A DNA stretch of 64,000 nucleotides from Phycisphaerales bacterium. Lineage in GTDB: Bacteria; Planctomycetota; Phycisphaerae; Phycisphaerales; UBA1924. Location of the stretch: contig RECY01000021.1 in assembly GCA_007693785.1 (NCBI GenBank), forward strand, positions 1-64,000. Reading direction: 5' to 3'. Under the pieces are notes generated by a model. It was not told the DNA's origin. It searched no databases and was given only the letters and a program-made list of their open reading frames with translations. The position numbers and the translations under genes were made by a program. Of this stretch, positions 1-9,435 are shown piece after piece. Positions within the stretch are counted from its first letter, which is position 1. Every line of letters starts with the position of its first letter.

Positions 1-1182
<1,182 letters not shown>

Positions 1183-1403
1183 CATCTGTCCGCCGCCGTG
1201 CCAGTGTTTGAATCCGCACCCTGTGTGCTGTTCAAGCAGTTGGCCGGGCAGACATGTCAATGCGTGCTCATGAGGCCTGTGCACCGCGGTTCATCCCGCG
1301 TGCATCGGCCCGGTTCGTCCCTCGGTCATCGGCACTCAGCCGCCGATGACCCGTTGTGGTGCTTGTCTAAACTCGGTCGATCTTCGGCCGCGGCCGACGA
1401 AAG
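1183..1403 (+). other. 23S-5S intergenic spacer with three hairpins, no tRNA
   Basis: This spacer holds no tRNA and no convincing gene. Three palindromes are visible: TGCA(C)CGCGG pairing with CCGCGTGCA at 1280-1304, a perfect 10-bp stem GGTCATCGGC/GCCGATGACC at 1324-1351, and TCGGCCGCGGCCGA at 1384-1397 just before 5S. They are plausible processing or folding elements of the precursor transcript; this role is inferred. Confidence 0.6.
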
Positions 1404-1522
1404 TTGGCGGCGTCGATTCGGTGACCACAGGGCTGGGGAAACACCTGTTCCCATTCCGAACACAGCAGTTAAGCCCAGTCCGCCGATGATACTGCTTCGC
1501 GGGAAAGTAGGTTGTCGCCGTG
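1404..1522 (+). rRNA. 5S ribosomal RNA
   Basis: The ~119-nt stretch shows the 5S hallmarks GGTGACCACAG, CCCATTCCGAACACAG and AGTTAAGCCC. The terminal helix closes between GGCGGCG at 1406-1412 and TGTCGCC at 1513-1519 including G-U pairs. It follows 23S at about 220 nt and is followed directly by a terminator, so it is the last gene of the rRNA operon. Exact ends are estimated from the helix. Confidence 0.95.
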
Positions 1523-1525
1523 CTT

Positions 1526-1560
1526 GAGCCCGCCTAGGGTGACCTGGGCGGGCTCTTTTT
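1526..1560 (+). terminator. Rho-independent terminator of the rRNA operon
   Basis: GAGCCCGCC (1526-1534) pairs with GGCGGGCTC (1547-1555) and is followed by a T-run with TTTTT at 1555-1560. It lies immediately after 5S rRNA. Confidence 0.92.
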
Positions 1561-1854
1561 CTTTCCGCATTCCTTCTCGTCAGGCCGCTTCTCACGCAGC
1601 ATGGGCGAAACGTGCGTTCCTCGCACGAGGCACGCCGCCAGATCGCCCGCTCTCCAACGCGGTCGTCCGAAAGCTCAGCCGCGGGGTGGCGATTCGCTTT
1701 GTCAAGTCTGCTCAGCGCCTGCCATCGACGTGCTGGGGCATGGGCTTCTTGGGAACGAACTGTGTGTCACAGAGATATGCTCGCGTCGCACATCGCGGCG
1801 GGATTCAGTATGTGATTGGATTCAGTGTTCCGGTGGAAGTCGACCGAACTCGCC
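1561..1854. other. Intergenic region without recognisable gene
   Basis: About 290 bp between the rRNA terminator and the stop codon of the convergent methyltransferase gene. Open frames here run into the antisense of the methyltransferase and have no family resemblance. I see no further RNA gene or repeat. Confidence 0.6.
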
Positions 1855-2712
1855 TTACAAGTCTGCATCCTTCGTCGGCATCGGCGGTTCGAGCCTGGGC
1901 TCCGCCAGGCGGGCCAGCACCACGGCTGGCTGGCCCACGGCTTTGCTCAGGACGTCCACGCGGTCGGCCGGGGCCAGCAGTTGCGCCAGTTCATCCGGGC
2001 GGAGGGTTCGTGGTTCGATCGTGTCGTCGCCCGCGCCTGGGGTGGGCGGGGGGACAGTGGCGGGGGCGGCGGCGAGGATCCAGCCGCCGGGGGCGACCAG
2101 GCGGAGCAGCTCGCGCATGACGGCGTCGGCGTCGTCGCCGGTGCGGACGGCGTGGACGGCGAAGGCCGCGTCGAAGCTCGCGTCGAGCTCGCCCGCGAGC
2201 GCCTCCAGGTGCCCGATCTCGAACGCGACGTGCTGGTTGACGCCCGGCGGCGTGTAACGCCGTCGCGCGAAACGCACGCTCTCGCTGTCGCGTTCGAGGG
2301 CGACGACCGCGCCGCTGGGGCCGACGCGTCGCGCGATCCATGCGGCCGGCCCGCCGGTGCCCGCGGCCAGGTCGAGCACGCGCATGCCGGGGCGGAGGAG
2401 TTCGTCGCACATCTGGTAGAGGGTGAGCCGCCCCGGGCCGAGGTCCAGGGCGGCGAGATCGTCGTAGAGGCGTCGGTGCGTGGCGCGGATGCGCATGGGC
2501 TCGCCATGAGGGAACTGCACGCGGTAGACGCGGAGCGTGCGCGCGTAGCGGGAGAGGGCGCGGGGGAGGGTTTCGGGGCGTCGCTCACGGTAGCGGACGG
2601 CGTCGGCGACGATCTCGCGCCGGCGGAGCGCTCGCGCGAGGCGGAGCGGCCACGCGGGCTCGGGCGCGAGGCGCGGGCGACGCGCCTTGGTGCTGCGGAC
2701 GAAGGGGCTCAT
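1855..2712 (-). CDS. SAM-dependent methyltransferase (class I fold)
   Basis: A 285-residue protein. The nucleotide-binding motif VLDLAAGTGG lies at residues 112-121, followed by the acidic strand VVALERD and the late motif LLRLVAPGGWIL, the usual order of class I Rossmann methyltransferases. The substrate cannot be read from the sequence. The N-terminal ~60 residues are Arg-rich and unlike the core. The ATG start at 2712 overlaps the stop of the upstream metallo-hydrolase gene as ATGA, so the pair is probably translationally coupled; a longer upstream reading frame exists but would overlap that gene heavily. It is the third gene of a minus-strand string beginning with lpxA. A link to lipid or envelope chemistry is only suggested by this neighbourhood. 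Confidence 0.85.
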   Translation of the reverse strand: MSPFVRSTKARRPRLAPEPAWPLRLARALRRREIVADAVRYRERRPETLPRALSRYARTLRVYRVQFPHGEPMRIRATHRRLYDDLAALDLGPGRLTLYQMCDELLRPGMRVLDLAAGTGGPAAWIARRVGPSGAVVALERDSESVRFARRRYTPPGVNQHVAFEIGHLEALAGELDASFDAAFAVHAVRTGDDADAVMRELLRLVAPGGWILAAAPATVPPPTPGAGDDTIEPRTLRPDELAQLLAPADRVDVLSKAVGQPAVVLARLAEPRLEPPMPTKDADL

Positions 2713-3725
2713 CGGGGGGCCTGCGCGGGCGGGTGCTCGTGTGCGTTGGCGTGCGCGAACAGGGGGAGCTGCGGCGGGTGGCGTCTGTGGTGGTGCGCCG
2801 TCGTCTCCGGGCGCGGCGTGGTGCTCGGCGCACTCGGCGTGACGCGGACCCAGCGGGTGGGCTCGGCGTGGTGCGCGATCGTGCGCGCGTAGTCGGCGCC
2901 TTCGTGGAGCTGGGAGACGAGCTCGGGTCGGTTGCACTGGCGGCTCAGGTGGAGGAAGACCGCGTGCTCGCGGGGGGCGATGGCGCAGGCCGCGTCGTGG
3001 GCTTCGTCGTTGGAGAGGTGCCCCGCGCCGGTCATGATGCGCCGCTTGAGGAAGTCGGGGCGGTCGCTGTCGAGCTGGAGGCGCGGGCAGTAGTTGCTCT
3101 CGATCGCGAGGACGCCGACGCCGGCGAGGGTGCGGAGCCCGTGCTCGGTCATGCGCCCGAGGTCGGTCGCGTAGGCGAGGCTGGCGAGGGGGTAGGGCTC
3201 GTTTTTGTCGGTATTTTTAGTGCTTTCAGAGGGTTCGCCCGTGAACTCGAACCGGAAGGCGGCGACGCCGAGGTGGTCGTGCTCGAAGAGGGACGTGCGC
3301 ACACAGGCGCACGGTGCGAGCGTGAAGTCGTCGTCGAAGGGCTCGGTGTGGGTGTGGTAGAGCAGCCCGGCGCGCTCGGCCCGCCCCATGTGGCGGCGGT
3401 GGATGCGGAAGGTGGCGCTGCAATCCCGCGGCGGGCGCTTCCAGCCGGGGTGGCAGTGGTCGGTGTCGAGGTGCGTGAAGCAGATATCGGCGACGTCGGC
3501 GAGTCGGAGCCCGAGGCGGGCGAGGGCGAGGGCCGTGCGGCGCGGGCTGAGCCCGGCGTCGATCAGAACGGCCCGTCGTCGACCGCGATCGTGGTGAATC
3601 AGCACGCTGCAGTTGCCGCCCGAGCTGCTGGCGAGCACGCACAACGCGGCCTCGCCCGGACGCAGCGCAGGGGCGGCGGTGCGCAGGCCGCCGGGGTTCG
3701 GGATGGCGTCGTGCGTGGGGTTCAC
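2709..3725 (-). CDS. Metallo-beta-lactamase-fold hydrolase, YycJ/WalJ-like
   Basis: A 338-residue protein of the metallo-beta-lactamase superfamily. Residues 33-42 carry the SSSGGNCSVL opening typical of YycJ-type enzymes. The metal motif reads THLDTDHCH at residues 84-92, so the second ligand position is Asp instead of the common His. Further family marks are ATDLG, a GHLSN segment and LHLSRQCNRPE near the end of the domain. The last ~40 residues are a His/Pro-rich tail with no family match. YycJ-like proteins are putative single-strand nucleases or exonuclease-like hydrolases; the actual substrate is unknown. The start is GTG at 3725, overlapping the lpxA stop as GTGA. Its own stop overlaps the methyltransferase start. 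Confidence 0.88.
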   Translation of the reverse strand: MNPTHDAIPNPGGLRTAAPALRPGEAALCVLASSSGGNCSVLIHHDRGRRRAVLIDAGLSPRRTALALARLGLRLADVADICFTHLDTDHCHPGWKRPPRDCSATFRIHRRHMGRAERAGLLYHTHTEPFDDDFTLAPCACVRTSLFEHDHLGVAAFRFEFTGEPSESTKNTDKNEPYPLASLAYATDLGRMTEHGLRTLAGVGVLAIESNYCPRLQLDSDRPDFLKRRIMTGAGHLSNDEAHDAACAIAPREHAVFLHLSRQCNRPELVSQLHEGADYARTIAHHAEPTRWVRVTPSAPSTTPRPETTAHHHRRHPPQLPLFAHANAHEHPPAQAPR

Positions 3726-4621
3726 AGCTCGTCGCGATCGTCGTCGAAGGTCGCGGCGGGGGCCAGGTCGTCTTGCTGGCGGCGCAGGGCCTTGATCATC
3801 GGCATCATGCCGCGCTGCGGGCGGCTGGGGCCGAAGCAGACGGGGCGCTTGGCCTCGGCGACGAAGTCGCGCATCTCCGCGACGCAGGCGGAGCTTGTCG
3901 CGAGGCGGTCGAGCTCCTCGCGGATGCGATCGGGTGTGAGTTCGGGCTTGAAGGCGCGCCGGAAGGCTTCGCGGGCGGCGGTGATTTCCTCGCGCGGGAT
4001 GCCGGCCCGGCGCATGCCGACGGCGTTGATCCCGAAGAGGCGGTTGTGCTCGCTGACGAGGCAGAAGGGGGGCACGTCCATGCTGACGCCCATCATGCCG
4101 CTGAGCATGACCAGGCGTCCGACGCGGGTGAACTGGTGCACGGCGCTGAGCCCGCCCATGTTGACGCCCGAGGCGACGTGGGCGTGCCCGCCGACGAGGG
4201 CGCCGTTGACGAGAATCGCGTCGTCCTCGACGCGTGCGTCGTGCCCGACGTGGGCGGTCGCCATCATGTAGACGCGGTCGCCGAGGGTGGTGGGGTGCTC
4301 GTGCTGCCCGTCGGTGTTCGGCATGGGCGAGTGGACGGTGACGTGCTCGCGGAGGGTGCAGCGTGCGCCGATGCGGACGCCGGCGTTGTCGGCGTCGTGG
4401 TCGATCTTGAGGTGCTGGGCGGGGAAGCCGACGCAGACGCCGGGGTAGAGCGTGGACCCCTCGCCGACGTCGACGCGTCCGCGGAGGTGGACGCCGGAGA
4501 TGAGGCGGACGCCGGTCGCGAGGCGGACGGGGCCTTCGAGGACGCAGAACGGCCCGATCTGGGCGTCCGGGGCGAGGTCGGCCTCGGGGCTGACGATCGC
4601 GGAGGGGTGCACGGTCGGCAT
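3722..4621 (-). CDS. lpxA: Acyl-ACP--UDP-N-acetylglucosamine O-acyltransferase
   Basis: LpxA transfers a 3-hydroxyacyl chain from ACP to UDP-GlcNAc, the first step of lipid A synthesis in the cytosol. The 299-residue protein shows left-handed beta-helix hexapeptide repeats from residue 1 (HPSAIVSPEADLAPDAQIGP) to about 190, then a helical C-terminal part, about 35 residues longer than the E. coli enzyme. The AHVGHD segment aligns with the catalytic region of E. coli LpxA, placing the catalytic His at residue 127. The MGGLSAVHQF segment is also typical. It is the first gene of a minus-strand operon with the metallo-hydrolase and methyltransferase. No other lipid A gene is next to it here. Confidence 0.95.
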   Translation of the reverse strand: MPTVHPSAIVSPEADLAPDAQIGPFCVLEGPVRLATGVRLISGVHLRGRVDVGEGSTLYPGVCVGFPAQHLKIDHDADNAGVRIGARCTLREHVTVHSPMPNTDGQHEHPTTLGDRVYMMATAHVGHDARVEDDAILVNGALVGGHAHVASGVNMGGLSAVHQFTRVGRLVMLSGMMGVSMDVPPFCLVSEHNRLFGINAVGMRRAGIPREEITAAREAFRRAFKPELTPDRIREELDRLATSSACVAEMRDFVAEAKRPVCFGPSRPQRGMMPMIKALRRQQDDLAPAATFDDDRDEL

Positions 4622-4661
4622 GGCGGCATGGTAGCGGGGCGTGCGCCGGAATAGGATCGGC

Positions 4662-5390
4662 GTGCCTCAGGCAGACGACTTACACGTGATCCATCTCGGA
4701 CGCCTCGGCTACCGGGCGGCCTATGACGAGCAGGCCCGCCACCAGCGGGAGGTCATCGCCGCGCGCGCCAAGGGCGAGCCCGAGGTCGGGCGATTGCTGC
4801 TGGTCGAGCACGACCCGGTGATCACCGTGACCCGCCGGGGCGACGCGGCGGGGCACGTGCTCGCGCCGGAGAAGCTGCTCCAGGCGGTCGGGGTGGCGAT
4901 CGAGACGACCGACCGCGGTGGGGACGTGACCTATCACGGGCCGGGGCAGCTTGTGGCGTACGCGGTGCTGGACCTGAACCTGCTCGGGCTGCGCCTTGCG
5001 GACTACATGCGTCTGCTGGAGCAGGTGGTGATCGACGCGATCGGGCCGTTCGGCGTGCGCGGGTTCCGCGATCCGCCGGCGACGGGCGTCTGGGTGCGGT
5101 CCGAGGCGAAGGGGAGCCTTGGGCTTGAGGCGAAGATCTGCGCGATGGGCGTGCGCGTGAGCAAGTGGGTCTCGATGCACGGGCTGGCGCTCAACGTGAC
5201 GACGAACCTGGAGCACTTTCGCTTGATCAAGCCGTGCGGGCTGGATCGCCCGGTGACGAGCCTGGCGGCGGAGCTCGGCGGCGAGGGGCCCACCATGGAA
5301 ACCGTGCGCACGGCGTTGGTGGAATGCTTCAGGGGGCAGCTGGCGCAGACGCCGGGGCTGGCGGCGAAGAAGAAACGTTGGATGTCCTGA
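4662..5390 (+). CDS. lipB: Octanoyl-[ACP]:protein N-octanoyltransferase (lipoate synthesis)
   Basis: LipB moves octanoate from ACP to a lysine of lipoyl-domain proteins, the first step of de novo lipoate synthesis. The ~242-residue protein carries RGGDVTYHGPGQ, then KICAMGVRVSKWVSMHG with the conserved Lys, and KPCGL with the catalytic Cys. GTG codons at 4641 and 4662 are in frame; 4662 gives the family-like beginning MPQADDLHVIHLGRLGY and is preferred. The start region faces the divergent lpxA gene only 40 bp away, so both promoters must lie in a very short interval. No lipA is visible in the window. Confidence 0.95.
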   Translation: MPQADDLHVIHLGRLGYRAAYDEQARHQREVIAARAKGEPEVGRLLLVEHDPVITVTRRGDAAGHVLAPEKLLQAVGVAIETTDRGGDVTYHGPGQLVAYAVLDLNLLGLRLADYMRLLEQVVIDAIGPFGVRGFRDPPATGVWVRSEAKGSLGLEAKICAMGVRVSKWVSMHGLALNVTTNLEHFRLIKPCGLDRPVTSLAAELGGEGPTMETVRTALVECFRGQLAQTPGLAAKKKRWMS

Positions 5391-5458
5391 TCGCGACGCG
5401 TGGGGAGCGCGTGCGGCGACGGGCAAGGGATGCGGTGATGCGAGAGGATGGCTTCGGT

Positions 5459-6616
5459 ATGCGTGACGCTCGGCTGGATCGGTTGGCGGATGTGCTCGTT
5501 CGGTACTCGACCCGGGTCAAGCCCGGGGACTGGGTGGTGATCGCTTCGGAGTCGGTGGGATACCCGCTGGTGGAGGCGACGTTCGAGGCCGTGCTGCGCG
5601 CCGGCGGGCACCCGGAGTGGCTCGTGCGGAGCGAGACGCTCGACGAGCTGATGCTCGCTGAGGGTAGCGCCGAGCAGATCGCGCGTCTGAGCCCGGTCAG
5701 TGAGTTGGTGATGGACCGCGTCGATGTCCGCATCGCGTTCTGGGCCGACGTGAACACGCGGTTTCTCGGGGCGATCGATCCGAAGCGGGTCGCGGCCCGG
5801 GATGCGTCGCGTCGCCCGCTGCGCAAGCGGTTCATGGAGCGGGCCGCCCAGGGTGACGTGCGGTGGTGCGGGACGCTCTACCCGACCGAAGCCGCGGCTC
5901 AGGACGCGGGCATGAGCCTCCGCGCCTACGCGGACTTCGTCTTCCGCTCCGGGCTCCTGCACGAGGCGGACCCGGTCGCGGCCTGGAAAGCGGTCAAGGA
6001 ACGCCAGCAGCGCGTCTGCGATTTCCTGCAGGACAAAAAGGAACTCCGCTTCCGCGTCCCCGCGACCGAGCACCACGACGGGACGGACCTGACGGTCAAC
6101 GTCGACCCGAGCAAGAGCGTCTGGATCAACTGCGCGGGGGAGGAGAACTTCCCCGACGGCGAGGTGTTCACGGGGCCGCAGGGGGTGGAGGGGCACGTCA
6201 ACTACACGTACCCCGCGGTGTACAACGGCAACGAGGTCGAGGGCGTGCGCCTGGCGTTTCAGGGTGGGCGCGTGGTCGATGCGAGCGCGCGCAAGGGCGA
6301 GGCGTTTCTGATCGAGATGCTCGATCAGGATCAGGGCGCCAGGAGCCTGGGCGAGATCGCGATCGGCACCAACTACGGCATCACCGAGTTCAGCAAGAAC
6401 ACGCTGTTTGATGAGAAGATCGGCGGGACGTTCCACGCGGCCGTCGGCTCGGGCTACCCCGAGAGCGGCTCGCACAACGAGAGCGGGCTGCACTGGGACA
6501 TGGTCTGCGAGCTGCGGGAACGCAACGGCGAGCCGGGCGGAACGATCGAGGCCGACGGGGAGGTTTTTCACCGCAACGGGCGGTTCACCGACCCGAGCTT
6601 CCCGGGGCCGAACTGA
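5459..6616 (+). CDS. Aminopeptidase, peptidase family M29
   Basis: A ~385-residue metallo-aminopeptidase of the AmpS/PepS/AmpII type, cutting N-terminal residues from peptides in the cytosol. The ligand regions typical of the family are present: EENFPDGEVF, SLGEIAIGTN, TFHAAVGSGYPESG and LHWDMV, giving the expected Glu, Glu, His, Tyr, His and Asp set for a two-metal site. The start at 5459 (MRDARLDRLADVLVRYSTRV) matches the usual family N-terminus; an ATG 21 nt upstream at 5438 is the alternative. It ends facing sppA, with the repeat doublet between them. Confidence 0.93.
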   Translation: MRDARLDRLADVLVRYSTRVKPGDWVVIASESVGYPLVEATFEAVLRAGGHPEWLVRSETLDELMLAEGSAEQIARLSPVSELVMDRVDVRIAFWADVNTRFLGAIDPKRVAARDASRRPLRKRFMERAAQGDVRWCGTLYPTEAAAQDAGMSLRAYADFVFRSGLLHEADPVAAWKAVKERQQRVCDFLQDKKELRFRVPATEHHDGTDLTVNVDPSKSVWINCAGEENFPDGEVFTGPQGVEGHVNYTYPAVYNGNEVEGVRLAFQGGRVVDASARKGEAFLIEMLDQDQGARSLGEIAIGTNYGITEFSKNTLFDEKIGGTFHAAVGSGYPESGSHNESGLHWDMVCELRERNGEPGGTIEADGEVFHRNGRFTDPSFPGPN

Positions 6617-6647
6617 TCAACAGGCTTGGGACCACGGTCGTCTCCCC

Positions 6648-6799
6648 TGTGCCACTGACCTTGTCCGCAAGGTCAGTGCTCCCCGCTCTCTTTCTTCTTC
6701 CCATGCTCCTGACGCCGTGCGCCCTCGCTCACGACAGTAGCAGTAGAGGCAAAGAGGACGGCCCGGAGCACTGACCTTGCAGACAAGGTCAGTGGCACA
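6648..6799. repeat. Mirror-image hairpin doublet, family A (REPIN-like), copy 1
   Basis: Two 35-nt hairpin units in opposite orientation bound a 152-bp element between convergent genes. The left unit is 6648-6682 and the right 6765-6799; the right is the reverse complement of the left except for one loop base. Each unit has stem arms CACTGACCTTG and CAAGGTCAGTG and one end reads GTGGCAC. The interior shares CTCCTGACGCCGTGCG and GGCCCGGAG with copy 2. The layout matches REP doublets (REPINs); no REP-associated transposase gene is in the window. Confidence 0.85.
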
Positions 6800-6823
6800 T
6801 CCGGAGAGTGACCAGTCGCTCTT

Positions 6824-7822
6824 TTAGCGTGTGCCGATGCCGGCGGGCCAGACGTAGTACGCGCGCCCGGGCTCCAGGGCCGACGCCGGGACGAGTTCGC
6901 GGAGCAGCGAGGCGCGCGGGGCGTGCTCGCCGAGCTCGGCGCTCGCGTAGGGCGTGGTCGGGCGTCGGCTCGGGGCGTGGTAGCGGACGAGCTGCGCGCC
7001 CTCGATCCCTGCCAGCTCGCGAGCGAGGCGGAACGCGTCCCGCAGCCCACCGGTCTGGTCGATCAGCCCCATTTCCACAGCCTGTGCGCCGGTGAACACA
7101 CGCCCGTCGGTCGCGCTCGCGAGCGCCTCGCCCTCGAGCCCGCGTCGTGTGCGCACGAGCTCGGCGAACGTGGCGTGCATCTCGTCGACCATCGCTTGCA
7201 GGATCGCATAATGCTCGTCGCGCGCGGGCTGGAGGGGGTTGGCGATGTCCTTGTTCGGCCCGCTGACGACGGCCCGCCCCTGGATGCCGAGGCTCGCGAG
7301 CCCGGCGCTGACGTTGACGGTCGGGATGATGACGCCGACCGAGCCGGTGATGGTGGAGGGGTGAGCGACGACGCGGTCAGCGGCGAGGGCGAGGTAGTAG
7401 CCTCCGCTGGCGGCGGTGTCGCCCATGCTCGCGACGACGGGCTTGCCGGAGCGTTCGCGGAAGGCGCGGATCTCGTGGTAGAGGACGTCGGTTGCGGTGA
7501 CGCCGCCGCCGGGGGAGTTGATGCGGAGGACGACGCCCTTCACGCGCGGGTCGTGTTCGGCGATGTTGAGTCGTCGGACGACGCGATCGATGGTGTTGGA
7601 GCGCCCGCCGCCGAGGGCGGGCTCGTCGATGGAGAGGATGACGCCGTCGATGTCGATCATCGCGATCTTGTCGCGCGAGCGGTCGGGCGTTTCCAGGACA
7701 GCGGACTCGCGGAGGCGGACGTCGGCCTCGCCGAGCGTCACGCTGAAGGTCACCGGCCCGCACCCGACCGATGCGGCGAGGGCGGCGAGCAGGGCGAGGC
7801 AGAGCAGGCGGGTGGGTTGCAT
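6824..7822 (-). CDS. sppA: Signal peptide peptidase SppA-type serine protease, lipoprotein
   Basis: SppA-family proteases degrade signal peptides and other membrane-associated fragments using a Ser/Lys dyad at the outer face of the inner membrane. The 332-residue form here is the single-domain type. It starts MQPTRLLCLALLAALAASVGCG, a lipoprotein signal with a probable lipidated Cys at residue 21. INSPGGGVTATD, then TAASGGYYLA with the catalytic Ser, then SGPNKDIANP with the expected Lys are visible. An upstream in-frame Met exists but would precede the signal peptide and is rejected. The promoter region is shared with divergent rsmH and contains repeats of families A and B. Confidence 0.92.
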   Translation of the reverse strand: MQPTRLLCLALLAALAASVGCGPVTFSVTLGEADVRLRESAVLETPDRSRDKIAMIDIDGVILSIDEPALGGGRSNTIDRVVRRLNIAEHDPRVKGVVLRINSPGGGVTATDVLYHEIRAFRERSGKPVVASMGDTAASGGYYLALAADRVVAHPSTITGSVGVIIPTVNVSAGLASLGIQGRAVVSGPNKDIANPLQPARDEHYAILQAMVDEMHATFAELVRTRRGLEGEALASATDGRVFTGAQAVEMGLIDQTGGLRDAFRLARELAGIEGAQLVRYHAPSRRPTTPYASAELGEHAPRASLLRELVPASALEPGRAYYVWPAGIGTR

Positions 7823-7929
7823 GGGAAAGGATATGAGTGGGGTCGCGTGTCCGTCGCTCCCCCGCCCCAGCGGGGGAGCTGTCGGCAAAGCCGACCGAGG
7901 GGGCCTCCCACCTCTTGTCTCTCTCTTCC

Positions 7930-8078
7930 TGTGCCACTGACCTTGTCTGCAAGGTCAGTGCTCCCCTTCTTTTTGTTCTTCATCTGCTCCTGACGCCGTG
8001 CGTCCTCGTTCAGGGAGGAACGGAGAAGAAGCGAGGGCGGCCCGGAGCACTGACCTTGCAGACAAGGTCAGTGGCACA
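7930..8078. repeat. Mirror-image hairpin doublet, family A (REPIN-like), copy 2
   Basis: A 149-bp element with 35-nt units at 7930-7964 and 8044-8078 that are exact reverse complements of each other. The core shares the CTCCTGACGCCGTGCG and GGCCCGGAG segments with the copy at 6648-6799. It lies in the divergent sppA-rsmH interval, so it cannot be only a terminator. Units also occur singly at 19044 and 31435. Confidence 0.85.
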
Positions 8079-8100
8079 TCCGCCGTCCGAAGTTCGTCAC

Positions 8101-8135
8101 GGAAAAGCTCCGCCCGCGGCGGGCTCCGCGTTTCC
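8101..8135. repeat. Palindromic repeat, family B
   Basis: A 35-nt palindromic element beginning GGAAAAGCTCCGCCCGCGG and ending GGGCTCCGCGTTTCC. Its exact reverse complement recurs at 51729-51763. The following bases TTTCCATGGCACCGG also recur at 51857-51871. Both sites are divergent promoter regions. Confidence 0.85.
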
Positions 8136-8177
8136 ATGGCACCGGACAGGGCCCGCTCCGCTCGCTAGGCTCCCGGC

Positions 8178-9236
8178 GTGCAGAACCCCGCGCCGTCGGA
8201 CCCAGCCGCCCGTCACGTTCCCGTCCTCCCGGCGGAGGTGCTGGAGCGGCTCGACCCGCGCCCGGGGGAGACGTATCTCGACTGCACGGCCGGGCTGGGG
8301 GGGCACGCTGTGCTGATCGCCCCCCGTCTTGTGCCGGGCGGCACGGTCATCCTCAACGATCTGGACGAGGGCAACCTCGCCCGCGCGCGGGCGTCGGTCG
8401 AGGCGGCGGCCCCGGGGATCCGCGTCGAAAGCATCCACGGCAACTTCGCCGACCTGCCCCGCGTGATGCTCGAGCGCGGGCTGGCGGCGGACATGGTCCT
8501 GGCGGACCTGGGCTTCAGCTCGAACCAGGTGGACGACGCGGGGCGGGGGCTGAGCTTCCGCGCCGATGGGCCGCTGGATATGCGGCTGGACCCCTCGGCC
8601 CCGATCACGGCGGCGGAATTGGTGAACACGCTCCCCGAAGAGGAGCTCGCGGATGTTCTGTGGCGGTTCGGCGAGGAGCGGGCCTCCCGCCGGGTCGCGG
8701 CAAAGATTGTGGCGGCTCGCGCAGAGGGACCGATATCCACCACGGCTCAGTTGGCGTCGATTGTCCGATCGGCGATCGGTTTTGCAGGGCACGGACGCGG
8801 GAAAGGTGGCAAACGGGGGCGGCAGGGGCTGACCATCGACGCCGCCACGCGGTCGTTTCAAGCCCTCCGGATCGCGGTCAACGACGAGCTGGGCAGCCTC
8901 GCGGCGTTTCTCGAGGCGGTCGAACGTTCGGCGGCTCGCTCCGGCGCGGCGGGCACCGACACAGGCAGAGCGACAGGCGGAGACACGGGCGGAGGGCGGC
9001 ACTCGACAACCGGCGACTGGCTCCGACCCGGCGCGCGGGTCGCGATCATCGCCTTCCACTCGCTCGAAGACCGCCCCGTCAAGCGGTCCTTCGGCGGGCT
9101 CGCCGAGCGGGGCGTGGTCGAACGGCTGACCAAACGACCCGTGGTCGCGGGCGAGGCGGAGACGGGGCACAACCCGCGGGCACGCTCGGCCAAGATGCGG
9201 GCGGTGCGGCTCGCGGCGGGTGAGGCGGGCGGGTAA
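8178..9236 (+). CDS. rsmH: 16S rRNA (cytosine(1402)-N(4))-methyltransferase
   Basis: RsmH (MraW) methylates N4 of C1402 in the decoding centre of 16S rRNA. The 352-residue protein has the characteristic start HVPVLPAEVLERL, the SAM motif DCTAGLGGHA, the DLGFSSNQVDDAGRG signature, and RSFQALRIAVNDEL and FHSLEDRPVKR near the end. An insertion of about 30 Gly/Thr-rich residues before the last motif explains the extra length over E. coli (313). The start is GTG at 8178. It opens the reduced division cluster; no mraZ precedes it, as the upstream interval holds repeats and divergent sppA. Confidence 0.96.
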   Translation: MQNPAPSDPAARHVPVLPAEVLERLDPRPGETYLDCTAGLGGHAVLIAPRLVPGGTVILNDLDEGNLARARASVEAAAPGIRVESIHGNFADLPRVMLERGLAADMVLADLGFSSNQVDDAGRGLSFRADGPLDMRLDPSAPITAAELVNTLPEEELADVLWRFGEERASRRVAAKIVAARAEGPISTTAQLASIVRSAIGFAGHGRGKGGKRGRQGLTIDAATRSFQALRIAVNDELGSLAAFLEAVERSAARSGAAGTDTGRATGGDTGGGRHSTTGDWLRPGARVAIIAFHSLEDRPVKRSFGGLAERGVVERLTKRPVVAGEAETGHNPRARSAKMRAVRLAAGEAGG

Positions 9237-9435
9237 GAGGTTCGGGCGCGGGGCGAAGGCCCGGCGGCTCGGGATTTGCGGGGGATCGGGGCGGAGAGAG
9301 GCCGGGGCGCTCGGTTCGCGGGCGCGTCGGCGTGGGACAACTGAGAACGGTCGGCCCGGCGCGGGTTTCGGCTGGTGGGTGAAGGATCGCCCGCCGGCGC
9401 GCGGGGTCGGCACAACAGATCGCAGGGACGCGGCC

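Noticed and set aside
1183-1403. Possible tRNA in the 23S-5S spacer
   Set aside because: No TTCGA-type T-loop with matching acceptor stem; only simple hairpins are seen.
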